Shown here piece by piece: positions 1 through 5,614 of a DNA stretch of 11,630 bases. Position 1 is the stretch's first letter; the number at the start of each line of letters is the position of its first letter. Under the pieces are notes generated by a model that was not told the DNA's origin, did not search any database, and saw only the letters and a program-made list of their open reading frames with translations. The translations under genes and the position numbers were made by a program. Source of the stretch: Bacilli bacterium (GTDB taxonomy: Bacteria > Bacillota_I > Bacilli_A > RF39 > UBA660); contig JAEDGC010000049.1 of NCBI GenBank assembly GCA_016297695.1, forward strand, positions 1 through 11,630, written 5' to 3'.

Positions 1-53
1 TTTTTACTAATTAATAAAACATAATTAATGAGACATTTTTACTAATTAGTCAC
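1..53 (-). repeat. Copy 1 of a ~50-bp repeat element with two TAATTAGT dyads
   Basis: Read on the minus strand (53 to 1) this stretch is GTGACTAATTAGT, five bases, TGTC, about 18 AT bases, then TAATTAGTAA. The plus strand at 11580-11630 has the same arrangement: the same first 13 bases, TGTC at the same offset, and TAATTAGTAA one base closer. The two copies form an inverted pair about 11.6 kb apart. The core ACTAATTAGT (41-50) is a perfect 10-bp palindrome, and TTTTTACTAATTA occurs twice here (1-13 and 36-48), 35 bp apart. All three frames have stops, so it is not coding. It could be a tandem operator, an interspersed repeat or a recombination site. It abuts the broken gene at 54. Confidence 0.6.
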
Positions 54-495
54 ATGAATGATGATTTTGTGTTAGGATATTTTATTCATTTATATACAGA
101 CTATTTATGGTTTAAGTATTTTATACCAGAGATTTATAATGAAGATAATAATATGATAACAAAAATAGACGGCAGTATTGTAAAATGTAATGGAAATATG
201 TTAAGTATTTATATTTATAACGATTATACTAATATGAATATAAAATTATTGGATGAATATAATATGGATTTATCTATATTTTATGAAGATACACCTTACT
301 TAGAAAATATTATTGATGAAATTTCAATGGAAAACATTAGAACAATTATTGATAAAACAGCAATAATTATTGAAAACACAAAGGAGCATAAAGATTTTGT
401 TTTTAATAGAAAATATCAAAAAATTTATAAATACAAGTACTGAACTAATTTTAGCACAACTAAAAGAGTTAAATATTATAATTAGTGTGATATAA
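54..495 (+). pseudogene. Truncated and frameshifted zinc-dependent phospholipase C-like gene
   Basis: The open frame 54-443 begins with residues NDDFVLGYFIHLYTDYLWFK. The GYxxHLxxDxxW pattern recalls an internal helix of small zinc-dependent phospholipase C-like hydrolases, whose metal-binding N-terminal part (often about 60-80 residues) is missing here: stops at 12-17 lie just upstream, and the ATG at 54 has no Shine-Dalgarno site. The C-terminus also looks broken. After codon 405-407 the zero frame gives a lysine/tyrosine-rich tail and stops at 441-443. One base over, starting at 409, the frame reads ENIKKFINTSTELILAQLKE, an amphipathic helix, and stays open to TAA at 493-495. I infer a one-base insertion near 408 in a gene that had already lost its 5' end against the repeat at 1-53. 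The family call is from memory of the motif and is moderate; the gene-remnant call is firmer. Confidence 0.6.
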
Positions 496-496
496 T
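468..496 (+). promoter_or_regulatory. Extended -10 promoter for the gene at 517
   Basis: A perfect TATAAT (491-496) is preceded by TG at 488-489, which makes an extended -10 (TGATATAAT). The -35 at 468-473 (GTTAAA) is weak. The -10 ends 20 nt before the ATG at 517, so transcription should start about at the Shine-Dalgarno sequence. TAATTAGTG at 479-487 in the spacer is a 9-base match to the dyad element at 11585-11593. Confidence 0.65.
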
Positions 497-516
497 CCTT
501 ATAGGATGTGATAATA

Positions 517-1200
517 ATGAACGATATAGTTTTAGATATATATAATTCAGATAAATTAATAATAAGAGCTGTTAATTTACCTAATTTACATCACAGTAAT
601 GGAACAATAAAATATGACTGCTCAATATGGGCTAATGAATTTGCAATGATGATGAATAATGATTTCGAATCAGTTTCTTCAACTTTGTTAATTCCTAATA
701 TTGGCGTTCACACTTATAAAAATGCTGGTTTTTTAGTTAATTCGGATTTATCATTAGTTCAGCATGTGGCAATTTCTGATAGTGGTAGCAATGGAAGTTA
801 TGCCAAAGGTGATTTTAATGCAAATAAAGCAAATTATAATACAATAGAACAATTATCAGATTATATTAAGCAAAATAATCACACTACTATGAATGAAGTG
901 AATTTAGCAATTCCAATTAATTCTGTAGTTGGATTAGTTCAAGTTAAATGTAATAATAAATTCATCCATTTAAAAAGAATGATGATTGTTAAAGAATGTA
1001 TATATCAGTTAACAGGTATTAATTTTGATATATATGAGTATGATATGAATCAAGGCAAAATAACTAAAATAAATTTAACGGATGAATTAATAAAAAAAAT
1101 AAGTGAATTACCTAATGATGTTAATGATTTTGATTATTGGACTGATTATAGTGATGAATTATATGAAGGAAGTATTTTTAAAAAAGGATTTAATAGATGA
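517..1200 (+). CDS. Hypothetical protein, 227 aa, accessory
   Basis: I do not recognise this protein. The frame is open from a GTG at 508, but ATG 517 is the better start: TAGGATGTGAT at 502-512 is a close Shine-Dalgarno match with normal spacing to 517. The product has no signal peptide or membrane segment and should be cytoplasmic. The N-terminal half (residues 1-80) has alternating hydrophobic stretches that suggest beta strands. A Gly/Ser/Asn-rich loop (SDSGSNGSYAKGDFNANKAN) lies near residues 87-107, and a helical segment with hydrophobic strands (VGLVQVKCNNKFIHLKRMMI) lies in the second half. The C-terminus is acidic and aromatic (DFDYWTDYSDELYEG). It has its own promoter and terminator, so it is monocistronic. 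Lying between a broken gene and two unknown genes, it belongs to the accessory block; a toxin, immunity or phage-defence role cannot be shown from sequence. Confidence 0.75.
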   Translation: MNDIVLDIYNSDKLIIRAVNLPNLHHSNGTIKYDCSIWANEFAMMMNNDFESVSSTLLIPNIGVHTYKNAGFLVNSDLSLVQHVAISDSGSNGSYAKGDFNANKANYNTIEQLSDYIKQNNHTTMNEVNLAIPINSVVGLVQVKCNNKFIHLKRMMIVKECIYQLTGINFDIYEYDMNQGKITKINLTDELIKKISELPNDVNDFDYWTDYSDELYEGSIFKKGFNR

Positions 1201-1210
1201 AATCCTTTTT
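1181..1210 (+). terminator. Intrinsic terminator overlapping the stop of the gene at 517-1200
   Basis: AAAAAGGATTT (1181-1191) and AAATCCTTTTT (1200-1210) form a perfect 11-bp stem with an 8-nt loop. The 3' arm ends in five T. The TGA stop (1198-1200) lies in the loop and first stem base, so the last codons double as the terminator's 5' arm. Confidence 0.75.
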
Positions 1211-1278
1211 AGCAAAATCTTAATTATCATACTTATATTATAGTCATATGCATAAAAATAATTTAAAATTAGATTATG

Positions 1279-1287
1279 TGTTATAAT
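1279..1287 (+). promoter_or_regulatory. Extended -10 promoter for the gene at 1306
   Basis: TG (1279-1280), one base, then perfect TATAAT (1282-1287). No -35 is evident. The -10 ends 18 nt before ATG 1306. Confidence 0.6.
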
Positions 1288-1305
1288 AGATAACAAGTGA
1301 TTTTT

Positions 1306-1878
1306 ATGGAAATATTTAATGTAAAAAAGGATAATTTTGATTGTAGCGAAAATAATTATTATTTTATTAATGAAGAAGCAATAGTATGTTTTTATCAAGG
1401 ACTTAATTGTGATTTAGTATTTCGTATAGATACTTATCCGAACATAGTTAAAAAAGTTACTTTTATTATAGATAAAAGTAAATATAAAGAAATATGCGAT
1501 TTAATATATAATATGTTAGAAGAAATACATCTTAGAAAAGACATTATAGGATACAATGAATTATTTGAAAAAGGTTATTTTAGTTGGCAAAGTGATGCCC
1601 CAGCTAACGAGGAACAAATTACTGGTGATTTTATTTATAATTATTTAAATATTATTCCTGTAGAATCAGGGTATAAATTAGAATTTATTAATAATACGGA
1701 TGATTATTATTTCTGTGTAGAAATAAATACTGATAGAAGTAGGTATGATAGAATAAGGTTTGATATGTTTAATCTATTTAAAAAATTAGAATATGCTTGT
1801 CATGAAGAAAATGATAAATTTTTAAAATTAAAAGTAAAAGCCTTAAAACTAGCCAAAAGTAATAAACAAATTAAATAA
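1306..1878 (+). CDS. Hypothetical protein, 190 aa; likely paralog of the next gene
   Basis: Function unknown. The frame is open from a GTG at 1297, but that GTG is part of an AAGTGAT Shine-Dalgarno-like site, so ATG 1306 is chosen. The protein is soluble, with no signal peptide or membrane helix, and ends in a basic Lys-rich tail. The middle (residues 93-125) carries WQSD at 94-97, YLNI at 113-116 and YKL at 123-125. The next gene (1911-2426) has WYSD, YLNI and FKL with exactly the same ungapped spacing, plus a shared Asn four residues after the Asp. Both also have a long helix before the Trp and another after the KL strand. I infer one fold that duplicated long ago. A 32-nt gap with no terminator suggests the two are cotranscribed. 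Paired small acidic proteins of this kind are sometimes immunity proteins; nothing here proves it. Confidence 0.75.
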   Translation: MEIFNVKKDNFDCSENNYYFINEEAIVCFYQGLNCDLVFRIDTYPNIVKKVTFIIDKSKYKEICDLIYNMLEEIHLRKDIIGYNELFEKGYFSWQSDAPANEEQITGDFIYNYLNIIPVESGYKLEFINNTDDYYFCVEINTDRSRYDRIRFDMFNLFKKLEYACHEENDKFLKLKVKALKLAKSNKQIK

Positions 1879-1910
1879 ATAAAAATTTTATTTAGAAAAT
1901 GGGTGAAAAT

Positions 1911-2426
1911 ATGCAAACAATAATAAATGGTAGTAAGATATCTTTTTTAGATAATAATAACTTTGAGATAATGTATATGGATTATTCAACTGATGAATGC
2001 ATATGGTGGTTTAATAGTAATGATGTAATAACTATAACAGAAAATACAAAATTGTTTGAATTATTAAGAATATTTATGAATCAACAATACGATTTTTACA
2101 ATAATGAAATATTAAAAAGTTATAAAAAAGATAACAAATTAGTTTGGTATAGTGATTGTTATTTTAATCCAGATGATAAATTAAGTCTTAAATCTGTTAG
2201 TTATTTAAATATTGAATATAATGGTGATTGTTTTAAATTATGGTGTGTAAAACCACTAGATGAAATTATAGATAGAAAACAAAAGTCTCATTGTATTATT
2301 TTTTCACCTCTAGGTAATGGTAAATATGTTAAAAATATTTCAAGTGGACTAACTTTACAAGATGATTTTGTTATGATGATATATCAAAAATTATTAGAAC
2401 AAGAAAAAATTAGAAAACTTAAATAA
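1911..2426 (+). CDS. Hypothetical protein, 171 aa; likely paralog of the upstream gene
   Basis: Function unknown. The frame opens at ATG 1899, but GGGTGAAAAT ahead of ATG 1911 is a good ribosome site, so the start is moved four codons in. The protein is soluble, with aromatic-rich N-terminal strands (CIWWFNSNDV near residues 25-34). The WYSD (79-82), YLNI (98-101) and FKL (108-110) block lines up without gaps with residues 94-125 of the preceding protein; overall identity is otherwise low. It ends in a Lys/Glu-rich helix. It is probably the second gene of a two-gene unit starting at 1306; I see no separate promoter and no clear terminator in the 72 nt before holA. Confidence 0.75.
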   Translation: MQTIINGSKISFLDNNNFEIMYMDYSTDECIWWFNSNDVITITENTKLFELLRIFMNQQYDFYNNEILKSYKKDNKLVWYSDCYFNPDDKLSLKSVSYLNIEYNGDCFKLWCVKPLDEIIDRKQKSHCIIFSPLGNGKYVKNISSGLTLQDDFVMMIYQKLLEQEKIRKLK

Positions 2427-2454
2427 ATACAATATTTAATGATATTTTGTTTTA

Positions 2455-2483
2455 TAGACTTTAATTAAGTATTTTGATAAAAT
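2455..2483 (+). promoter_or_regulatory. Promoter for holA
   Basis: -35 TAGACT (2455-2460), 17-bp spacer, -10 TAAAAT (2478-2483) preceded by TG at 2475-2476, which gives the extended -10 TGATAAAAT. The same nine bases occur ahead of rnhC on the minus strand. The -10 ends 15 nt before the ATG. Confidence 0.6.
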
Positions 2484-2498
2484 TAAATAGGTGATATT

Positions 2499-3437
2499 AT
2501 GCAAATATATTTAATATCTGGTGAGAGCATAAGATTAATTGATGAAGAAGTTAATAAATTAATTAGTAAAGAAAAAAACGTTGAATATTTTGATCTTAAT
2601 ACAGTAGAATTAGAAGATATTTTAACTGAAGCACAATATATATCTATGTTTAGTGATAAAAGAGTAATTGTAGTAAAAAATTCATTTATTTTTGGAAGTA
2701 ATAAAGTATCTGATAAAAAAATGGAAATACTTTTAAAATATTTAGAAAATCCAAATGAGGATACAGTAATAATTTTTACATATAATGATAAATGTGATAC
2801 AAGAAAAAAAATTACTAAAATAATTAAAGAAAAATATAAATACATAGAAATACCTAAAATATCCTATAATGATTTAATAATAAAAATACGAGAGTTATTA
2901 AAAAAAGATGGATATACTATAGATAATGATAGTATTAATTATATAATAAATAATTGCCTAAGTAATTATGATTTGATATATAATGAGTTAGTGAAATTAG
3001 AAACCTATTATAATAATCCTTGTAAAATTAATTTTTTAGATGTAAAAAATATAATATCTAATAATATTGATGATAATAATTTTAAGTTTATTGAAGCTGT
3101 CATAAATAAAGATTTAAAAAAAGCTTTTAAGTTATTAGATGAATTAGTTTTGTTAAGAGTAGAACCAATATCATTGATTTCATTACTTTCAAGAGAATAT
3201 AGATTAATACATTGTATAAAAACGCTTTATGATGACAAAAGAGATTTAGTAAGTATTTCAAAAGAATTAAAATTACAGGCATGGCAAACAGATAAATTAT
3301 TAAAAAATAGTTTTAGATATACATACGATGAATTAGAAAATAATATAATATGTCTAAATGAATGTGATTCACAAATGAAAAAAGTTTATTTTGATAAAGC
3401 AACTATATTAAAAACTTATTTGCTTAAAATGTATTAG
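2499..3437 (+). CDS. holA: DNA polymerase III delta subunit (clamp loader)
   Basis: HolA is the wrench of the clamp loader: it opens the beta sliding clamp and works with DnaX and delta-prime at the replication fork. The 312-aa length is close to the usual 330-345. The N-terminus (QIYLISGESIRLIDEEVNKLI) matches the family's nucleotide-binding-fold start, which has no functional Walker A in delta. The segment YISMFSDKRVIVVKN near residues 48-62 is the typical 'lFsdkRlvivkn' strand, and TVIIFTYNDKCDTRKKI (about 89-105) fits the next core strand. The C-terminal half is all helical, as expected for the lid and collar domains (FKFIEAVINKDLKKAFKLLD, about 195-214). The start is set by TAGGTGAT at 2489-2496. 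It is transcribed alone and ends at a terminator shared with rnhC. Identification rests on overall pattern, since delta has few invariant motifs. Confidence 0.88.
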   Translation: MQIYLISGESIRLIDEEVNKLISKEKNVEYFDLNTVELEDILTEAQYISMFSDKRVIVVKNSFIFGSNKVSDKKMEILLKYLENPNEDTVIIFTYNDKCDTRKKITKIIKEKYKYIEIPKISYNDLIIKIRELLKKDGYTIDNDSINYIINNCLSNYDLIYNELVKLETYYNNPCKINFLDVKNIISNNIDDNNFKFIEAVINKDLKKAFKLLDELVLLRVEPISLISLLSREYRLIHCIKTLYDDKRDLVSISKELKLQAWQTDKLLKNSFRYTYDELENNIICLNECDSQMKKVYFDKATILKTYLLKMY

Positions 3438-3450
3438 TTAATCCATAATA

Positions 3451-3480
3451 AAAATGGCTTTTTTATGCCATTTTATTTTT
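3451..3480. terminator. Bidirectional terminator between holA and rnhC
   Basis: AAAATGGC (3451-3458) pairs with GCCATTTT (3467-3474) across an 8-nt loop, followed by ATTTTT on the plus strand and by a T-rich run on the minus strand. The rnhC stop codon (3463-3465) lies inside the loop, so the last rnhC codons form one arm. Confidence 0.75.
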
Positions 3481-4407
3481 AATTTTATCGGTATTTTTAA
3501 AATTAACCTTTGCTACATCATTTAATTTATCAATACCATATTTTTGAACAATTTCAACTCCGATATCATCTGCATTTTCTCCAGAACCTTTAGGTAAAGG
3601 AATATGAATAGCATCAGATAATTTATCCATTTCATTTAAAAATATATATCTACTAATTATTGATGCGCATGCTACAGCTAAACATTTGTTTTCTGCTTTA
3701 GGAGTAAAAGTAATATCAGTTACTTTATTAGTTGCTTCTTTTAAGTGTTCAAAATACTTCTTAGGATATACAAATTGATCAACTACAATTTTATCATAAT
3801 GATCATTTGTAGTTGATTTCATTTTATACAAAACTTTATTATGTAAAATTGCTTTTATTTTATTCATGTTATATCCCATTTTATTATATTTATTAAAATC
3901 TTGATTATTTAACGTATATGTACAATAAGGAATATTTTTTATTATTTCAGGAGCTATTTTTTTGATTTTATCATCAGTTAAAACTTTTGAATCTTTTACT
4001 CCTAAATCATTCAAAAATAAAATTTTGTCTTTTGAAACATATGTAGCAGTAACAACTATTGGACCAAAATAATCTCCTGTTCCAACTTCATCACTTCCAA
4101 TGGCAGATATATTTAAAAAAGATTCTTTATCTTCATATTTTGAATTTTTTTTCTTTTCGTTATTTTTAATTTCTAAATCAATATTACGCTGATTCAAATG
4201 CATTTCTTGATCTTTCCAAATATTTGCCTCAATATCCGCAGAAACACCTTGAAACATTGCTTTACCACTTTGATACAAAGTAATGATTACATCTGCACTT
4301 TGAGCCTGAAATATAGCATAAGGTGGAACCTTATCTCTAAAAGAATCTTTGTAGAATTCTATCATTTTCTTTTGTACATTATCGCTAACTTTAAATACTA
4401 TTGTCAT
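3463..4407 (-). CDS. rnhC: Ribonuclease HIII
   Basis: RNase HIII cuts the RNA strand of RNA-DNA hybrids during replication and repair. The 314-aa product is almost the B. subtilis length (313). The N-terminal TBP-like substrate-binding domain (1-90) includes PYAIFQAQSADVIITLYQSGKAMFQG, typical of the family. The catalytic domain starts at IGSDEVGTGDYFGP with acidic residues D106 and E107; D139 (KDSK) and D210 (VVDQF) are further conserved acids. A Lys-rich linker (about 78-95) joins the domains. The frame is open to a GTG at 4458, but ATG 4405-4407 is preferred: AAGGCAAGTGAT lies just upstream and the shorter protein begins exactly where the family does. The 17 extra codons would overlap the likely promoter. 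It is divergent from cvpA, as in Bacillus. Confidence 0.93.
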   Translation of the reverse strand: MTIVFKVSDNVQKKMIEFYKDSFRDKVPPYAIFQAQSADVIITLYQSGKAMFQGVSADIEANIWKDQEMHLNQRNIDLEIKNNEKKKNSKYEDKESFLNISAIGSDEVGTGDYFGPIVVTATYVSKDKILFLNDLGVKDSKVLTDDKIKKIAPEIIKNIPYCTYTLNNQDFNKYNKMGYNMNKIKAILHNKVLYKMKSTTNDHYDKIVVDQFVYPKKYFEHLKEATNKVTDITFTPKAENKCLAVACASIISRYIFLNEMDKLSDAIHIPLPKGSGENADDIGVEIVQKYGIDKLNDVAKVNFKNTDKIKNKMA

Positions 4408-4429
4408 ATTATCACTTGCCTTCAAATAT

Positions 4430-4458
4430 ATTTTATCATAAATTTCTTTTATTTTCAC
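4430..4458 (-). promoter_or_regulatory. Promoter for rnhC
   Basis: On the minus strand: -35 GTGAAA (4458-4453), 17-bp spacer, extended -10 TGATAAAAT (4438-4430), ending 22 nt before ATG 4407. An alternative is the perfect TATAAT at 4468-4463, which would give a leader of about 50 nt. Confidence 0.5.
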
Positions 4459-4462
4459 TAAA

Positions 4463-4475
4463 ATTATACTATAAT
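4463..4475. promoter_or_regulatory. Back-to-back TATAAT pair in the rnhC/cvpA divergent region
   Basis: TATAAT on the plus strand (4470-4475) is the -10 for cvpA and ends 23 nt before its ATG. A second TATAAT on the minus strand (4468-4463) points to rnhC. One base separates them, so the pair is a 13-bp palindrome (ATTATA C TATAAT). No clear -35 is seen for either. RNA polymerase could not occupy both at once. Confidence 0.55.
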
Positions 4476-4498
4476 TAACTTAGTAAGGAAATGATAAA

Positions 4499-5203
4499 AT
4501 GAATTTAAACGTTATTGATGTAGTAATATTACTATTTTTGGCTATGGGTGCAATATTAGGATTTAAAAAAGGAGCAATTCAAACACTTGCTACTTTGATA
4601 GGTACAATATTAATAATAGTACTTGCATATTATTTGAAAAATCCATTATCAGTTTTAATGTATACTTATTTACCTTTTTTTAAATTAGGTGGTATTTTTG
4701 AGGGAATAACGGTTATAAATATTTTAATTTATGAAGCAATTGCTTTTTTCATAATATTATCTATTCTTTCAGTACTTTTAAGCATTATTTTAAAAGTAAC
4801 TGGAATTATTAGTAAGATAGTAGATCATTCTATTATTCTCACATTACCTTCAAAATTAATTGGTATAATTGTTGGTTTTCTAGAAACATATGTCTTTATA
4901 TTTATTATATTATTTATTTTTTCTCAATTTAGTTTTTCAAACACGGTTTTAAAAGATAGTAAATTTACTAATGTAATATTAAGTAAAACACCTTTTACTA
5001 CTGGATTTAAGAATTCATATAAAGCATTTAATGAAATAAGAGATTTAGATAATAAAAATAATAAAGATTATGAAGCTCTAAAAACATTATTAGAATATGA
5101 AATAATAACTCCAGAAAATGCTAATAAATTAGTAGAAAATGGAAAGATTAATATTAAAGGATCAGAAAAATTAATAGAAAGTTATGGTGAAAATAATGAT
5201 TAA
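4499..5203 (+). CDS. cvpA: CvpA family membrane protein
   Basis: CvpA-family proteins are small polytopic inner-membrane proteins; the E. coli member is needed for colicin V production, but the molecular role is not settled. Four membrane helices are visible, roughly at residues 5-21, 28-46, 76-100 and 113-143. The N-terminal DVVILLFLAMGAILGFKKG matches the family signature (Asp in the first helix, then G-x-x-x-G-x-x-x-G). The remaining 90 residues are a soluble, charged C-terminal tail, longer than in the shortest homologs. The start is set by TAAGGA (4484-4489) ahead of ATG 4499. It overlaps trxA by 8 nt, so translation is coupled. In B. subtilis the homologous gene (yshB) also lies beside rnhC. 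Confidence 0.85.
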   Translation: MNLNVIDVVILLFLAMGAILGFKKGAIQTLATLIGTILIIVLAYYLKNPLSVLMYTYLPFFKLGGIFEGITVINILIYEAIAFFIILSILSVLLSIILKVTGIISKIVDHSIILTLPSKLIGIIVGFLETYVFIFIILFIFSQFSFSNTVLKDSKFTNVILSKTPFTTGFKNSYKAFNEIRDLDNKNNKDYEALKTLLEYEIITPENANKLVENGKINIKGSEKLIESYGENND

Positions 5204-5483
5204 ATATTTAGAAAATGAAAACTTTGATGAAGTTATAGCAAATAAAAAAATATTAGTAGATTTCTATGCTGATTGGTGTGGCCCATGTAAGATGATGGGA
5301 AATGTATTAGAAAACGTAGATTTTATTGATGTCTTAAAAGTAAATACAGATATGCATCCTGAATTAGCCCAAAGGTATGGTGTAATGAGTATACCAACAT
5401 TAATTGTATTTGAAAATGGCATGGTAAAAAATCAAACGGTTGGTTTTAAAGATATTGAAACTCTTAAAGAATTTATAAAATAA
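5196..5483 (+). CDS. trxA: Thioredoxin
   Basis: A small cytoplasmic disulfide reductase that recycles oxidised cysteines in target enzymes and is itself reduced by thioredoxin reductase. The 95-aa product has the full fold: strand ILVDFYADWCGPCK with active-site C28-G-P-C31, and the cis-proline loop SIPTL with P67 facing it. It is slightly shorter than the usual 103-108 aa, mostly at the N-terminus. The frame is open from ATG 5184, but GGTGAAAAT within the cvpA end points to ATG 5196, giving the standard N-terminus (IKYLENENFDEVI). It overlaps cvpA by 8 nt and is followed by a strong terminator, so cvpA-trxA is a two-gene operon. The family name is certain; whether it is the main thioredoxin cannot be told. 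Confidence 0.92.
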   Translation: MIKYLENENFDEVIANKKILVDFYADWCGPCKMMGNVLENVDFIDVLKVNTDMHPELAQRYGVMSIPTLIVFENGMVKNQTVGFKDIETLKEFIK

Positions 5484-5511
5484 AATATAATCTAAATATA
5501 TTATAAAAAAT

Positions 5512-5544
5512 ATGACGATAAAATGATGAAAATCGTCATTTTTT
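5512..5544 (+). terminator. Intrinsic terminator after trxA
   Basis: ATGACGAT (5512-5519) and ATCGTCAT (5532-5539) form an 8-bp stem with a 12-nt loop, followed directly by a run of T (5539-5544). Confidence 0.8.
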
Positions 5545-5547
5545 CTA

Positions 5548-5596
5548 TTGACAAAAGCCTTCTGGGGGGGGGGATACTGGTAATATAGAATATACT
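5548..5596 (+). promoter_or_regulatory. Promoter region of the surface-protein gene, split by a G10 tract
   Basis: A perfect -35 TTGACA (5548-5553) comes four bases after the trxA terminator. Two -10 candidates follow: GATACT (5573-5578) at a 19-bp spacing, and TATACT (5591-5596), a better hexamer that ends 18 nt before the TTG start, like other -10 elements in this window, but lies 37 bp from TTGACA. The ten-G run (5564-5573) lies between TTGACA and both -10 candidates and covers the position where TATACT's own -35 would be. Any change in tract length alters spacing or the -35 position. Confidence 0.6.
5564..5573 (+). repeat. Homopolymeric G10 tract, candidate contingency locus
   Basis: Ten consecutive G in a genome where runs of even four G are rare. 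Long G/C homopolymers are classic sites of slipped-strand mispairing. Its position between a consensus -35 and the -10 candidates of a surface-protein gene is the arrangement expected of transcriptional phase variation. Confidence 0.7.
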
Positions 5597-5614
5597 AGTA
5601 GGGAGTGAATTCAT

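Noticed and set aside
1..50. Start of a CRISPR array (TTTTTACTAATTA twice, 35 bp apart).
   Set aside because: Only two short, partly matching units, no spacer-repeat regularity, and no cas gene in the window.
4405..4458. Longer RNase HIII starting at GTG 4458.
   Set aside because: No ribosome site precedes the GTG, the extra 17 residues do not fit the family N-terminus, and the stretch overlaps a promoter candidate; ATG 4407 has AAGGCAAGTGAT before it.
5184..5195. Thioredoxin starting at ATG 5184.
   Set aside because: The GGTGAAAAT ribosome site lies after that ATG and in front of ATG 5196, which gives the usual thioredoxin N-terminus.
5564..5573. G10 as a sequencing or assembly artefact.
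   Set aside because: Homopolymer length may be off by one or two, but a G run of this size cannot arise from error alone in such AT-rich sequence; kept as a finding with read-level checking suggested.
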